Assembly: GCF_001723175.1 (NCBI RefSeq)
Contig: NC_064655.1
Span: forward strand, 3,038,001-3,102,000
Source: Penicillium oxalicum
Lineage: Eukaryota > Ascomycota > Eurotiomycetes > Eurotiales > Aspergillaceae
Direction of reading: 5' to 3'
DNA: 64,000 bases
Positions 24,502-34,506 of this stretch are shown here, piece by piece. Positions within the stretch are counted from its first letter, which is position 1; every line of letters begins with the position of its first letter. Below the pieces are notes generated by a model that saw only the letters and a list, made by a program, of their open reading frames with translations, ran no database searches and had not been told where the DNA came from. The position numbers and the translations under genes are program-made.

Positions 24502-24524
24502 TTAAATACTCTCTCTCTCTCTCT
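24502..24524 (+). promoter_or_regulatory. TATA-like box and CT tract of the esterase promoter
   Basis: TTAAATA at 24502-24508 is followed directly by a run of CT dinucleotides, about 60-80 bp before the ATG. TATA plus pyrimidine tract is the usual layout of strongly regulated fungal promoters. Confidence 0.45.
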
Positions 24525-24583
24525 TTCTTTCGTGCTGATCGTATGGCCATTTGACCTTTCTCTCTACTACACATCACCTCAGC

Positions 24584-25452
24584 ATGCATACCAAGCTTTT
24601 CGCCGCCTCGCTGTTGGGCCTCGGTGCTATTGCGGCCCCGTTGGAAGGCAGCGTTGAGAAACGCAGCTGTCCTTCTATCCACATTTTCGGAGCCCGTGAG
24701 ACCTCCGTCAGCCCCGGATATGGCTCTGCCGGGACTGTGGTCAACTCGATCTTGAGCGCGTATCCCGGATCGACTGCCGAGGCAATCAACTATCCTGCCT
24801 GTGGTGGACAAGCCTCATGTGGATACCTGAGCTACTCCAACTCAGTCCAGCAGGGCATCAACGCGGTCACGACGGCCGTGAACCGCTTCAATTCCGAGTG
24901 CCCCAACTCGAAAATTGTGTTGGTCGGATACTCTCAGGTGCGTCCATCCATAGGCCCGGGTCTAGTCATTCTCGAGAAGTAGAAACGGATGTTAACGGGG
25001 AAATAATGAACAGGGAAGCGAGATTTTCGATGTGAACCTCTGCGGTGGTGGTGACCCGAACCAGGGCTTCAACAACAAAGCTGTGCTCCTGTCCTCGTCT
25101 GCAGTCAACATGGTCAAGGCTGCTATCTTCATGGGTGACCCCCTGTTCAAGGCCGGCTTGCCTTATGAGGTTGGCAGCTGCGCAGCTGGTGGGGTATGTG
25201 CTCATTCTCCTGGCGATCCATGGCCTCATTTTACATCCCTGCACCGTGAGGCATTCTAACCAATTTTCTTCTCTTGTCTAGTTTGATGCCCGCCCTTCTG
25301 GCTTCTATTGCCCCTCGGCCAGCAAGATCCAGTCTTACTGTGACGCTTCTGACCCTTACTGCTGCAATGGCAACAACGCTGCCACTCACCAGGGTTACGG
25401 TCGGGAGTACGGCTCCCAGGCGTTGGCCTTTGTCAAGTCCAAGCTTGGTTAA
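24584..25452 (+). CDS. axe2: Secreted acetylxylan esterase / cutinase-family (CE5)
   Basis: Serine esterase removing acetyl groups from xylan outside the cell. Exons 24584-24937, 25014-25193 and 25282-25452 (234 aa, normal for CE5). The signal peptide is MHTKLFAASLLGLGAIAA, followed by a short propeptide ending Lys-Arg (a Kex2 site) before SCPSIHIFGARET. The nucleophile is Ser117 in GYSQG, with intron 1 falling exactly between GYSQ and G. The acid is Asp202 in SDPYCCNG and the His is His214 in ATHQGYG. Eight or more cysteines fit the conserved disulfides. The sequence is closer to AXE2-type acetylxylan esterases than to true cutinases (SIHIFGARETS; SDPYCCNG), but the family mixes activities. 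The promoter carries XlnR-like and CreA-like sites, consistent with xylan induction. Converges on the MYND gene at 25697. Confidence 0.92.
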
Positions 25453-25696
25453 ATCAAAGTATAAGCTTTCAAGCCGGCTGAGCGGGTCATGCCTTTGAAA
25501 ACCATCGTTTGTATGAGAATCAGCGGCAATTTAGCTGAATCATTTCCGCGTCGTTGATGAGCTTTTATCTCTACGAATCAAGGCCAATGGCCCAGTATCA
25601 CTGAATTCTCTGACTGGCGGAAATCAAAAATCGTAGACGCGTAAGGAGAACATCTGCTTGCCTTTTGTTTTTTTTTTCTGCAGATGTCTCCGCGAC

Positions 25697-26419
25697 TCAG
25701 CATCCCTTGATCTCAAGGGAGATGATGAAACACCAAATCCAACTCTTCCCCCAGCAAGTCGGCGGAGCACAACTCTTTTTGTGAGAGCTCCAATCCACCT
25801 TCTGACACTCCTTGGAGCAATAATACGCCCGCTTGCACCGCGCGCATCGCTGAAACGAATAATCCAACGACGGCGTAAATCCACAATAATTACAGCTCTG
25901 ATCCACCTCGTCTCTGAACTGATCCCCAGGGAAAAAAGGCATCATCCTTTCCATCTCCTGTTCCATCGCACCCCACTTTCTCTCCCCGACCTCGATCATA
26001 CTTCCCTCAGACACCGAGACTTGACACAGCTCTTGCCGCACTCCAATGGCTCGGAGTCGAGCGGAGACCGCCTCGCTCAGGGCCGGATTGTCGGTGCTCC
26101 AGCTCCATGGCGCCCAGGGCGTGTTGTTCTCACTCATTTGAGGGATGGACTCGGACTCGTCGAAGCGGGCGTTGAACGAGTACAAGAGCAGGGGTACGAT
26201 CACTTTGGCCCGTCGGGCGAGTGGCAGGGACAAGATGTTGGTGCGGCCTTCGGTGTGATAATGGCCATTGTAGGGGTTTACCAGGACGACTGCATCGCCG
26301 GGGACGACAGGTAGAGATTGAACACAGAAATGGTAGTGGTTTGGGTGGCCCCGATCATCGAATTGGGGCCGGCGTAGTCGGTTGAAGGTGTTGACTCGGT
26401 CTTGCTGACCGGATGACAT
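25697..26419 (-). CDS. MYND-type zinc finger protein
   Basis: Single-exon 240 aa protein starting MSSGQQDRVNTFN. The first ~185 residues have no family I can name. They include a His-rich NPYNGHYH segment and charged helices. The C-terminal third is a MYND finger: C-x2-C (CNYC), then CARC, then YYCSKECQKVDWSSHKKSC, giving the normal zinc ligand spacing. MYND fingers bind proline-rich peptides, so the role is probably protein interaction. It converges tail-to-tail with the esterase, 244 bp apart. A second MYND protein lies at 45334, but there the finger is N-terminal, so the two are not simple duplicates. The upstream in-frame triplets contain no ATG. Confidence 0.85.
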   Translation of the reverse strand: MSSGQQDRVNTFNRLRRPQFDDRGHPNHYHFCVQSLPVVPGDAVVLVNPYNGHYHTEGRTNILSLPLARRAKVIVPLLLYSFNARFDESESIPQMSENNTPWAPWSWSTDNPALSEAVSARLRAIGVRQELCQVSVSEGSMIEVGERKWGAMEQEMERMMPFFPGDQFRDEVDQSCNYCGFTPSLDYSFQRCARCKRAYYCSKECQKVDWSSHKKSCAPPTCWGKSWIWCFIISLEIKGC

Positions 26420-27439
26420 GATGGTCGTGGTTGCCGGGACTCCAAGCAATTCTACTGCTGCAGGGGTAATCTTATGAAGCCTGGATGAGATATTCTTTTT
26501 GGAACTATCTTTTTGGGTTGGGCTTGTGTGAGAGTGTGTCGTGTTTGTGTTTCGGCGCTGGAAAAGCGGGTCTACAAACTTGAACGCAGTTTCACCAGTC
26601 CCGATGCTGGGCGGGTCGATCGTGAGAGGTTTGTTTTGTTTTTGTTAAGTCTTCTTTTTTTTTTCTGTTTTCTCCTTTTTGATCTGCTAGACTCCCAGTT
26701 GAGGGGGAAATCTAATAATTTCAGCAGCATTGTTAATCAAGAAGCATCTGCTCTTCGACCAGCTCTCGAGACGGTGAAAAGAACCCCCGTCAGAATCTGA
26801 AACAGCGAAGCAAACCTCACGTGCGCCCTGAGAATCTTCGCCTCAGGCCAAAGGTCATCTACGGCTTAATTGAATTGGCAAGGCCAATGTCGTTAAGATT
26901 TGCCAACGATACGCTGACGAGGATTGCTTTCCTACAGGGAGCGGCAGGCCATTACTCTCTGGCGAGATACCAGTGGCTCTGCGATTCATTGGATTCGTGA
27001 AGAGGGAATACCACAGGGGTGTGGTCCCTGAAAGACAGCAAACTACTACATCTAAATTTCTGAGCTGGTAACCTCTGAACTGCAGACAATTGAAGAAATG
27101 CAAAGTTGACCTTTTGTAAAAACCCAGTCTTGTGCACAGTGGGAATCAATTGCGCTTGGTCCATGAGAGCCATGTGCTTACATCGGGTCGGATCACACGT
27201 AACCGAGGATAGACCACTTCGGGCCAAGACGGGAATCAGGTGTTGGCCGGCCACTCGCACGAAATGGTGCCATGCATCACCCCATCACATGGCATGGACT
27301 CAATGCCTGTCTCAAGGACAAATGCCCTTTTAAGATTTTAACAAGAAAAAAGAACAGAAAAACTGTAAACGAACGGATTACCGACTCGTCAACCGGCAAT
27401 GTGTGTAGCGTGGTACCCACGCACCACCCGAGGCTATCG

Positions 27440-27448
27440 TTATCAGAT
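27440..27448 (-). promoter_or_regulatory. SreA-type GATA site ATCTGATAA (distal)
   Basis: TTATCAGAT on the plus strand is ATCTGATAA on the minus strand, an exact match to ATCWGATAA, the extended GATA site bound by the iron repressor SreA in Aspergillus. It lies about 690 bp before the transporter ATG. Confidence 0.5.
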
Positions 27449-27823
27449 CTTCGACTTTGGACCAGAAGACCCGATCTAGACCGATGATATTCAGAACCGA
27501 GAGGGGCTACAGGAAGCAGCGGAAGTTGGTCACCAAATTCTTACTCAGAGACTCCGTTTTCTTTACGATCGGGCTCCGATCGTCTGCAGATGCAGCTTAA
27601 AAATCGGCCGAGCCACCACACCGAGAAATAGCCAAATCTGGATCAGACCTCTTGGGCTCCTACTAGCGTCGGGCGAGTGAAAGCAATCATCTCCCTTTGC
27701 GAGGGGGGCTAGACACGTGGTGGAGATGATTTCCGGTCTCTTGAATGGTGAGAATCAAGCTGCTATCGGTGAACGGTTCGACTGGTGGCTTTGGGCGGGT
27801 CCTTGGCGAGAAAAAAAGATCTC

Positions 27824-27832
27824 ATCTGATAA
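27824..27832 (+). promoter_or_regulatory. SreA-type GATA site ATCTGATAA (proximal)
   Basis: Exact ATCTGATAA on the plus strand, about 300 bp before the transporter ATG. Together with the distal inverted copy and the nature of the gene, it suggests repression under iron sufficiency. Confidence 0.6.
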
Positions 27833-28133
27833 GATGGCACAGCGGGCGATTGTGGATTCCATCCACTCAGAGGCACGAATCATTTCTCTCTCTCGGACCA
27901 TGAACACAAATTGGGTCAATCTTGGCTAAAAGCTCGCCTAGCGGAAAAGTCCAAGAGTCTTGGGAGAACTAGATTTTCTCTAAAAAGCAGCCTAGGTCTC
28001 TTTTATCCTTGCTCTGACTCTCTGATTTTCTCTTTGCTTTTGTCTTCGCTGCGCTCAGTTTCTCTTTTCCTCTTTTCTATCCTTCCTCACGAGTCACTTA
28101 CGCTGGGATAATTCCCAGTCGATTGCCCCTTGC

Positions 28134-30581
28134 ATGATGGCCGACAAGTCCGTTGTCACTGCCGACCGCATGGATGAGGTCTCCGAAAAAGTCCCACAGA
28201 CCACGGAAGCTCCCCGCAGAGATGTGCAGCTGTTTGGTCTCGGGAGTCCCGGTGTGCAGCGAATCGAGGCCATTGCCTCGCAATTCAGTCTGGTAGATCG
28301 GGTCTGCCTCTTCCTTGCCATTTTCCTGATTGCCTACGTGTATGGTATCGACGGAACCGTCCGGTACACTTATCAGGTACGTTTCTTGGGCACTCGCAAT
28401 GCTCATCCTCGACTCCGAGCTCAATAGCAGACAGGATGGGCTAACACAATTCTTTTGTTCTCTGCAGCCACTCGCAACCCAGGGGTTTGGACAGCACAGT
28501 CTTCTCGCTACTGTTAACGTTCTTCGCGCGGTCATTGCCGCCGCGGCGCAGGTGCGTTCTATCTTTGTTCCAAGTACACATGTCTGTGAAAATCGAGTTC
28601 CAAGGGGCTGACACTCGAGATCGTCAATAGCCTACTGCGGCCAAGATTGCCGATGTCTTCGGTCGAGTCGAGTTGATTGTAGTCTCCATTCTTTTCTACG
28701 TGATTGGAACCATCATTGAGGCCTGTGCCAACAACATGCAGGCCTTCTGCGCTGGAGCTGTGATCTACCAGGTTCGTGAATACCAATTGCAAATACCAAA
28801 ACAGGTCTTTGCCAAGACAGACCCCTAATGCGAAATCATAGATTGGATACACCTGCATCATGTTGCTGGTGGAGGTTCTCATCGCCGATGTCACCTCGAC
28901 TCGATCACGACTCTTGTTCTCCTACATTCCTACCCTGCCTTTCATCGTGAGTGTCCTTTTCAATCTGGAGCCAACTCATCCAGCATCGTCCGCTCACCAT
29001 CCGTGCAGATCAATACGTGGATTAGCGGAAACGTGACCTCCTCCGTCCTCTCCGTCACGGGCTGGCGATGGGGCATTGGCATGTTCGGCATCATCTATCC
29101 CGTCTGTGCACTTCCCTTGATCGCAGTGCTCCTGCGGGTTCAATCTCGGGCTAAGCGTGCGGGTGTTTTGGGATCCTATCTCACTCCGTTCCAGCGACTG
29201 GGTGCCAAACAGCTTGCGGTCGAGCTGGTGATGCAACTGGACGTGGTCGGAATCATCCTGATGATTGGCGTCTTTGCCTGTATTCTGGTTCCATTCACTC
29301 TGGCCGGAGGTGTGACGGCGCAGTGGAAGACTGCCAAGGTCATCGCTCCCTTGGTGATTGGTGTCTTGCTGATTCCCGTCTGGGTGTATTGGGAGAAGAC
29401 ATGCAAATACCCGATGCTGCCATTCAAGGTTTGTCTTGCCTTTTTTCTTTTGCTTTTGGCTTTTACTTTCTCTTCTTCCCGGGGTTGATCCTGGTCTATC
29501 CATGGATTATGTGACGAGTTCAACAGACTCCTGGCTAACCCAAAGTCATGATCTACAGCGCCTGAAGGATCGTGGAGTGTGGGGTGCTCTGGGTATTGCG
29601 GTGATGCTCAACACGGGTGAGTTCCATTGCAAGTGAGCTTGTCGCTCGTGGAATGCTTCTTCTGACTTGGGCTATAACAGCGTGGTATCTCCAAGGTGAC
29701 TTTTTGTACACCGTGCTCTTTGTGAGCTTCGACGAATCCATTCTCAGCGCCACCCGCATCACCTCGCTGTACAGCTTTGCCTCCGTCCTCACCGGCACCG
29801 CCCTTGGATTCGTCGTCATGCGAGTCCGTCAGCTGAAGCCCTTTATTGTGGCCGGTACCATGCTGTTCACCGTCGCTTTTGGTATTCTGATCCATTTCCG
29901 CGGTGGAGCCGATGGTTCAAGCCATTCCGGTGTCATCGGTGGACAAGTACTTTTGGGTATTGGTAAGACTTGTAACTCTGTGCTTGGTCAAGTTTGAGAT
30001 GCCACCCGCACATCTATGTGTCTGACTGGAACCCGACTGACTTTTTGTCTTCTTTACACAGCCGGAGGAATGTTCCCTTATCCAGCACAGGCCAGTATCC
30101 AAGCCGTCTCCAAGCATGAACGTGAGTCATTTTCCCCTTCCCATCAGACTTGCTGGTCTGCAAATCTCCGAGTTCTGGAAACGTCTTACTCACCTAACCC
30201 CCCTCCGCTTCAGATCTTGCCGTCGTCACAGGAATCTTCCTGGCCTCCTACAACATCGGCAGCGCGCTAGGCAACACCATCTCCGGCGCAATCTGGAACC
30301 AAGTGCTACCATCAGAGTTGAGTCGTCGACTCGGCAACGAGACTCTCGCCGCCGAGGTGTACGCGCAGCCGCTCGCTTTTGCCGCCGTCAACCCCGTGGG
30401 CACGCCGGACCGCGATAATGTGATTTTGGCCTACCGCCGGACTCAAAGTCTGCTGTGCATTACCGGCATCTGTTTGACCGTTCCCTTGATTGCGTTTGCG
30501 CTGTGCACTCGCAACCCCAAGTTGACCAAGGAGCAGACGCTTGCCAAGGCGGAGGAGGAGTCGGGCTCCGAGTCGGACTAG
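28134..30581 (+). CDS. Siderophore-iron transporter, MFS (MirB/Sit-type)
   Basis: Plasma-membrane proton symporter that imports ferric siderophores. Nine exons: 28134-28376, 28468-28551, 28631-28771, 28842-28946, 29009-29428, 29559-29616, 29681-29962, 30062-30121 and 30214-30581, all in phase, giving 586 aa. The cytosolic N-terminus (about 60 aa) leads to [22 protein letters not shown], a first membrane span typical of siderophore transporters. About 14 hydrophobic spans follow. MFS features include [35 protein letters not shown] and [40 protein letters not shown] and [16 protein letters not shown] match the second half of the family. The extracellular loop near the C-terminus (WNQVLPSEL and following) is also typical. 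The tail is acidic. The promoter carries two SreA-type sites. The particular siderophore cannot be read from sequence. Confidence 0.92.
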
Positions 30582-31250
30582 GCGATGCGGTGATGTCTTG
30601 GTTCACTGTGCTCACACGCAGCGACTGTGATAATCGCAGCACAAGGAGGAATGGGGGGAGGTGGTCATGGGCTGAGGTGATGCTCCACAGGTGGGAGGAG
30701 GAAGTTACTTGACAACAGGGTTGAACTACAAAAGCTATATTTTCTAATTTATAATGTTTTCATGAGTGCCGCTCCTCGCACCCTTGCAATACGCATCTGG
30801 GTGGATCGTGCCCATTGTAATAATAACGGAGCGTAGGGGGTGCTTCCCTTCATCCGATGGGCTTCTTTCCTTATAATCAACACCCTCGATCTTACGACGA
30901 TAGCATCAATGGATCGCTTGACCAACTCGACACGTTAACTTTTCGCCTTTGAACATTCATCACTTTCCAGGTTGGCCATCTTCCGAGAGAGACGTGCCTC
31001 CGCTAAACGGACAAAAGCCCAAGATCCGCAATGTGGAAACGTCAAATAGAAGCTCCTCAATTGCACCCCCACACACAGTCACCCCTTTTTGTCTCCACGG
31101 CCGACAATCTCCGAGTTCGATTTCAATCTAATCTTATCTCCACATCATCCCCAGAACTTTCATCGCCACCCGTCAAAACTTCCCCATCACCACTCACTCA
31201 TCACCATTTGAACTCCAAACAAAACACTTACCCCTCCCCAAAATAAGGGA
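30582..31250. other. Intergenic region
   Basis: Transporter 3' end and cupin promoter. A CA/CT/CCC-rich, G-poor plus strand from about 31050 to 31245 leads into the cupin start. No supported ORF. Confidence 0.45.
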
Positions 31251-32100
31251 ATGCTCTCCTTCCTCGCCCAACGCATCTCTCGCACCATCACCGCCCATCA
31301 CAACCCCCTTCTCTTCGACGCCGGCCGATCTACAGTCGAATTCAAAGGCCCGACCGATCGCTATCTCGTAGTCAATCGATGGCCGCCCGCGTCCGATGAA
31401 GCCAATAGGTCCATCGCCCTGCGACCCCCTCTCCACTGGCACCGTCACCAGACCGAGACCTTTCACGTCTTGAAGGGGACGGCGGAGTTTCTCTGCGATG
31501 GACAAAAGAGCCTGAGACGCGCGGGCGAAGTGATCACTATTCCGGTGGGCGCCGTGCATACTTTTTGTAATGCGAGTGCGGAGGAGGAATTGGTGGTGGA
31601 GTTTGTGCTGGAACCCAAGTGGCGGGAGCGGGATGAGGCTTTTTTTCGTAGGTTTGTTTTCATCTGTTCCTGTCCATTTTCTTAACTTTGACATTTCTAT
31701 TTATCCATCATACTTGGGAGAGGCAAAGGGATGGTTGAGAAGTTGTTGGGGATTTTCATCTCATTTCCTTCTTCTGCTTTGGCCCGCAGAGTTGCTTGAG
31801 TAGAGTCTTTGTGTTTCCCTTTTTAGTTTTGATGAGTCTTGTCCATTGATCCGGTGTTCCTTCTTTCCAGGAAACGTCCAATCCTACCGGGACGATTGTC
31901 GCAAAGCCTGTGTTCCACGCAGTTTGCCCCAGGTTCTCCTGTTCAATTGGATGGGTGGCGTCGTCATGGCCTTGCCGGGGCCGGCGATCCTGGCCAAACC
32001 CTTGGGGGTGATGTTAAATTTGGTCGGTGGGGTGCTGGTGGGCAAGTATATCCTGGGGTATCAGGAGAGTTATGCGGAGTATTACAAGGAGCGAATGTGA
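31251..32100 (+). CDS. Cupin-domain protein with C-terminal hydrophobic segment
   Basis: Exons 31251-31647 and 31871-32100 (donor GTAGGT, acceptor TTCCAG), 208 aa. The cupin core spans roughly residues 30-125: PLHWHRHQTETFHVLKGTAEFLCDG is motif 1 (H-x-H, E, G) and IPVGAVHTFCNAS is motif 2 with its His. This gives a plausible metal-binding site. The second exon contains GVVMALPGPAILAKPLGVMLNLVGGVLVGKYILGY, a likely membrane-associated segment. Reading into the intron instead gives an early stop and loses this conserved-looking tail. The 223 bp intron is long for this window. The function is unknown; the RYLVVNRWPP and WHRHQTETFHV features are shared with small fungal cupins that have no assigned substrate. 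Confidence 0.8.
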
Positions 32101-32285
32101 TTATCATTCGGGACTATCGAGGCGATGCAAAAGAATATTCATGTGAATCAAATTCTCCCAAGTGACGCTCAAACCTGGACTATCCCCAAAAAAGAAAAGA
32201 AAGAAGAAAGAAAGAAGAAAAATCAAAATCTCATGCAAGTCGTCCAGGTGTAATGTAGTACCCCCTCATCCTCCTTTGCCCCTGT

Positions 32286-33173
32286 CTATTTACCAAAAAC
32301 CTTGAATCGGTCCTCCAGAGGAGCAAAAGCCTTCTCCTGGGGCTCAGAGTTGGGCGTACCAAACACCAGTTGAGCGTCCAGCTTCCACGACGCAGGCAAA
32401 TTCCAGGTCTTGGTGATCCTTTCGTCCACCAAGGGACTGTAGTGCTGAAGATTGGCGCCCAATCCTTCGGCCTCGAGTGCGAGCCAGACTGTTGTTCATC
32501 CTCGTGTTAGCATTCACCCAATGTCTGAAAGTGGTCATCTATATGGGGGAAGAACTCATTTTCCGTACCCAGATACTGAGACATGGCGGTCGATTCCACC
32601 GCAAAGGGGTCGAACTTGTCCGCATAAGTGGGAAACTTTTCCTTTATGGCAGCCAGGCTCTCGAAATCCACGAAGAAAAGAACCTAAAACAGAAACACGA
32701 AAAGGGTTTAGCATGAGGGATCTTGGTCATTATGCCAAAGTTGAACACGCAGCTTGGCGTGATTTCTCCCGAAATGGAGTCACCTTGGTGGATGGGGTGG
32801 CAGTGCATAAGGGAAATAAAAGATGCGACAGTCATACCGTTCCATATGCATCCTTGAACTTGTTCAGCTTGGGCTTGGTATGATTCTCATACATCTCCTT
32901 GGGCACATGACCGGCCGCCACGAGGTCCTCCATTGCGGCAATCGCAATGTCCCAGACTTTCTTGTGCTCCTCCTTCAAGAGAAGAACCATGCGTGAGGTT
33001 TGCGTGTTGAACGAGCTGGGGACATGCAGGACCGAGTCGTGCACGATGCGCTCAATCACATCGTCCGAGACGGGGCTCTCGCCCTTGAGATCGTAGTATG
33101 TGCGGCGGGCCTTGACGATCTCCAGTAGAGACGAGGTGGCGGGGTTTGTAAATTCGACGGTGGTGGAGCCCAT
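32286..33173 (-). CDS. Nitroreductase family protein (Frm2/Hbn1-like)
   Basis: Predicted FMN-dependent NAD(P)H oxidoreductase of the fungal Frm2/Hbn1 type; yeast members affect oxidative-stress and fatty-acid signalling. Exons 33173-32838, 32683-32569 and 32488-32286 (217 aa, normal length). Features: ARRTYYDLKGESPVSDD and SSFNTQTSRMVLLL at the N-terminus (FMN phosphate side); YGTVLFFVD; AMSQYLVWLALEAEGLGANLQHY in the middle; and the C-terminal WKLDAQLVFGTPN strand that wraps the dimer partner. The start ATG 33173 follows in-frame non-ATG codons. It converges with the cupin gene, 185 bp apart. Confidence 0.9.
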
Positions 33174-34506
33174 GGTGTTAGTCTGGACCGGGTTTCCCTT
33201 TGACAAAGTCTAGACAGGAGAAAATGAAGAGATGATAATAAAGTGCTAGAACCAAATCAAGGTGAATACAATGTCCACAGCAGCCAGGTTATCGAGAGTG
33301 ACCGAGGATGTAGTGGCGGCACATCTATGAACTTATATATGCTTTTCAACATCATGGGTACCAGTGCTCTACTAATCCAGAAGCTTCTGAAATGTCCATC
33401 TTCCGATCATCATCTTCAGAGAATCAAAAAAAAAATCCAGGTAGTGGATCCACTTGCGCGCATCGATTCCGCGCATCGAGACATTGAAGTGCAGACTGAA
33501 AGTGAAAAGTGGAAGTCCGTGTCCACCGACGGATTATGTCAGCGGAAGTTGGAGCGGGTCCACTCCCCGGGAACGGCGTCCACCTCGCGAGCCGAGGATC
33601 CCCTGCCGCGCTGGCCGTCGTGACTCGTGTACACCCTCATCGGAGGACTCGAAAGCGAAACAGAGAACAGTCGGCAGGACAAGAGATGGAATCATGGAAT
33701 CAGGGGATGAGCATTGCCAACCTGATGATTATGAATCAGGTCTATCTGGGTCAGGCTGACCAAGCAAAGTATGGGTCAAGCACATGCAGTTAGTCTTTTC
33801 AAAATGTGTGGTTTGCTCGGTTGTTCCTGACCGCGAGTGCCGAGCATCCACATTGACAGCCGAATTAGAAATGCTTACGTGAAGAAAGCCCCCCCAATGA
33901 CCAAGAGCTTGTTCACGATATTGGATTTGTGGGTGATGATCATCGTCATCATGTTCGGCATATCGTTGGGCATATGGCGTTGCACTCGGTCGGTTGGGAA
34001 TAACCTTATTTCAGGACGATGTGCGCGAGACACGGCTGTGCTGGTGTGGTACACTGTGTACTACACTGAGTGAAGTAGTGGATCTTGTCGATGGAATTCT
34101 GGGTAGAGGATGTATCTTTCTACGAGGCGTCTCAACCCCCTATTGTCACGTCGTGACACAGATACATCTCTCATCTTTCAACCAACCTTGTACCCTGAGC
34201 ATTGATGGGGGACGAAGTTGATGGTAGGGCATGGTGATGCTATCCACGATGTGCGGCGGGTACGTTCCGCCGGCAACGCCATGTTTGATCAACTGATACA
34301 TCGACTGAGCGCCAAAGGGAGCCGAGGAGGAAAAAAGGTATGAACAGTGAGCTCAATTTGAGTCGAAAGAAAGGCTAAATCTAATGATATTCCAGAGTAA
34401 TTGGTATGAAACCCATTCATACAATGAAGAACGCCGCGCCATATGAATAATTTTGGTCCGCTCGCCCACCGCCCGCGACCCTCCCACACAAACCACACGC
34501 GCCCTC
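33174..34506. other. Intergenic region
   Basis: About 1.3 kb with the nitroreductase promoter at its left end and the 3' end of the P-type ATPase at its right. A 78-codon plus-strand frame at 33837-34073 has a hydrophobic stretch (ILDLWVMIIVIMFGISLG) but starts with a non-ATG codon and matches nothing I know. Confidence 0.45.

Larger units (their letters stand above)
23131..24583. other. Divergent intergenic region upstream of the acetylxylan esterase
   Basis: About 1.45 kb between divergent genes. It holds the esterase promoter (XlnR-like sites, CCAAT at 24229-24233, TTAAATA at 24502-24508 followed by a CT repeat). Several 80-170 codon open frames are present without recognisable features. 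A decayed gene around 23400-23800 cannot be excluded. Confidence 0.5.
26420..28133. other. Divergent intergenic region (MYND gene / siderophore transporter)
   Basis: About 1.7 kb. The left end is T-rich. The right half is the transporter promoter with two SreA-type sites, a reversed CCAAT box (ATTGG, 27910-27914) and a TTTCTCT/TTTTGTC-rich tract just upstream of the start. No supported ORF. Confidence 0.5.

Noticed and set aside
24290..24811. 173-codon minus-strand frame over the esterase start
   Set aside because: Overlaps the esterase signal peptide and promoter antisense; no protein features.
33837..34073. 78-codon frame with one hydrophobic stretch near the ATPase 3' end
   Set aside because: Non-ATG start, no conserved motif, isolated; could be chance.
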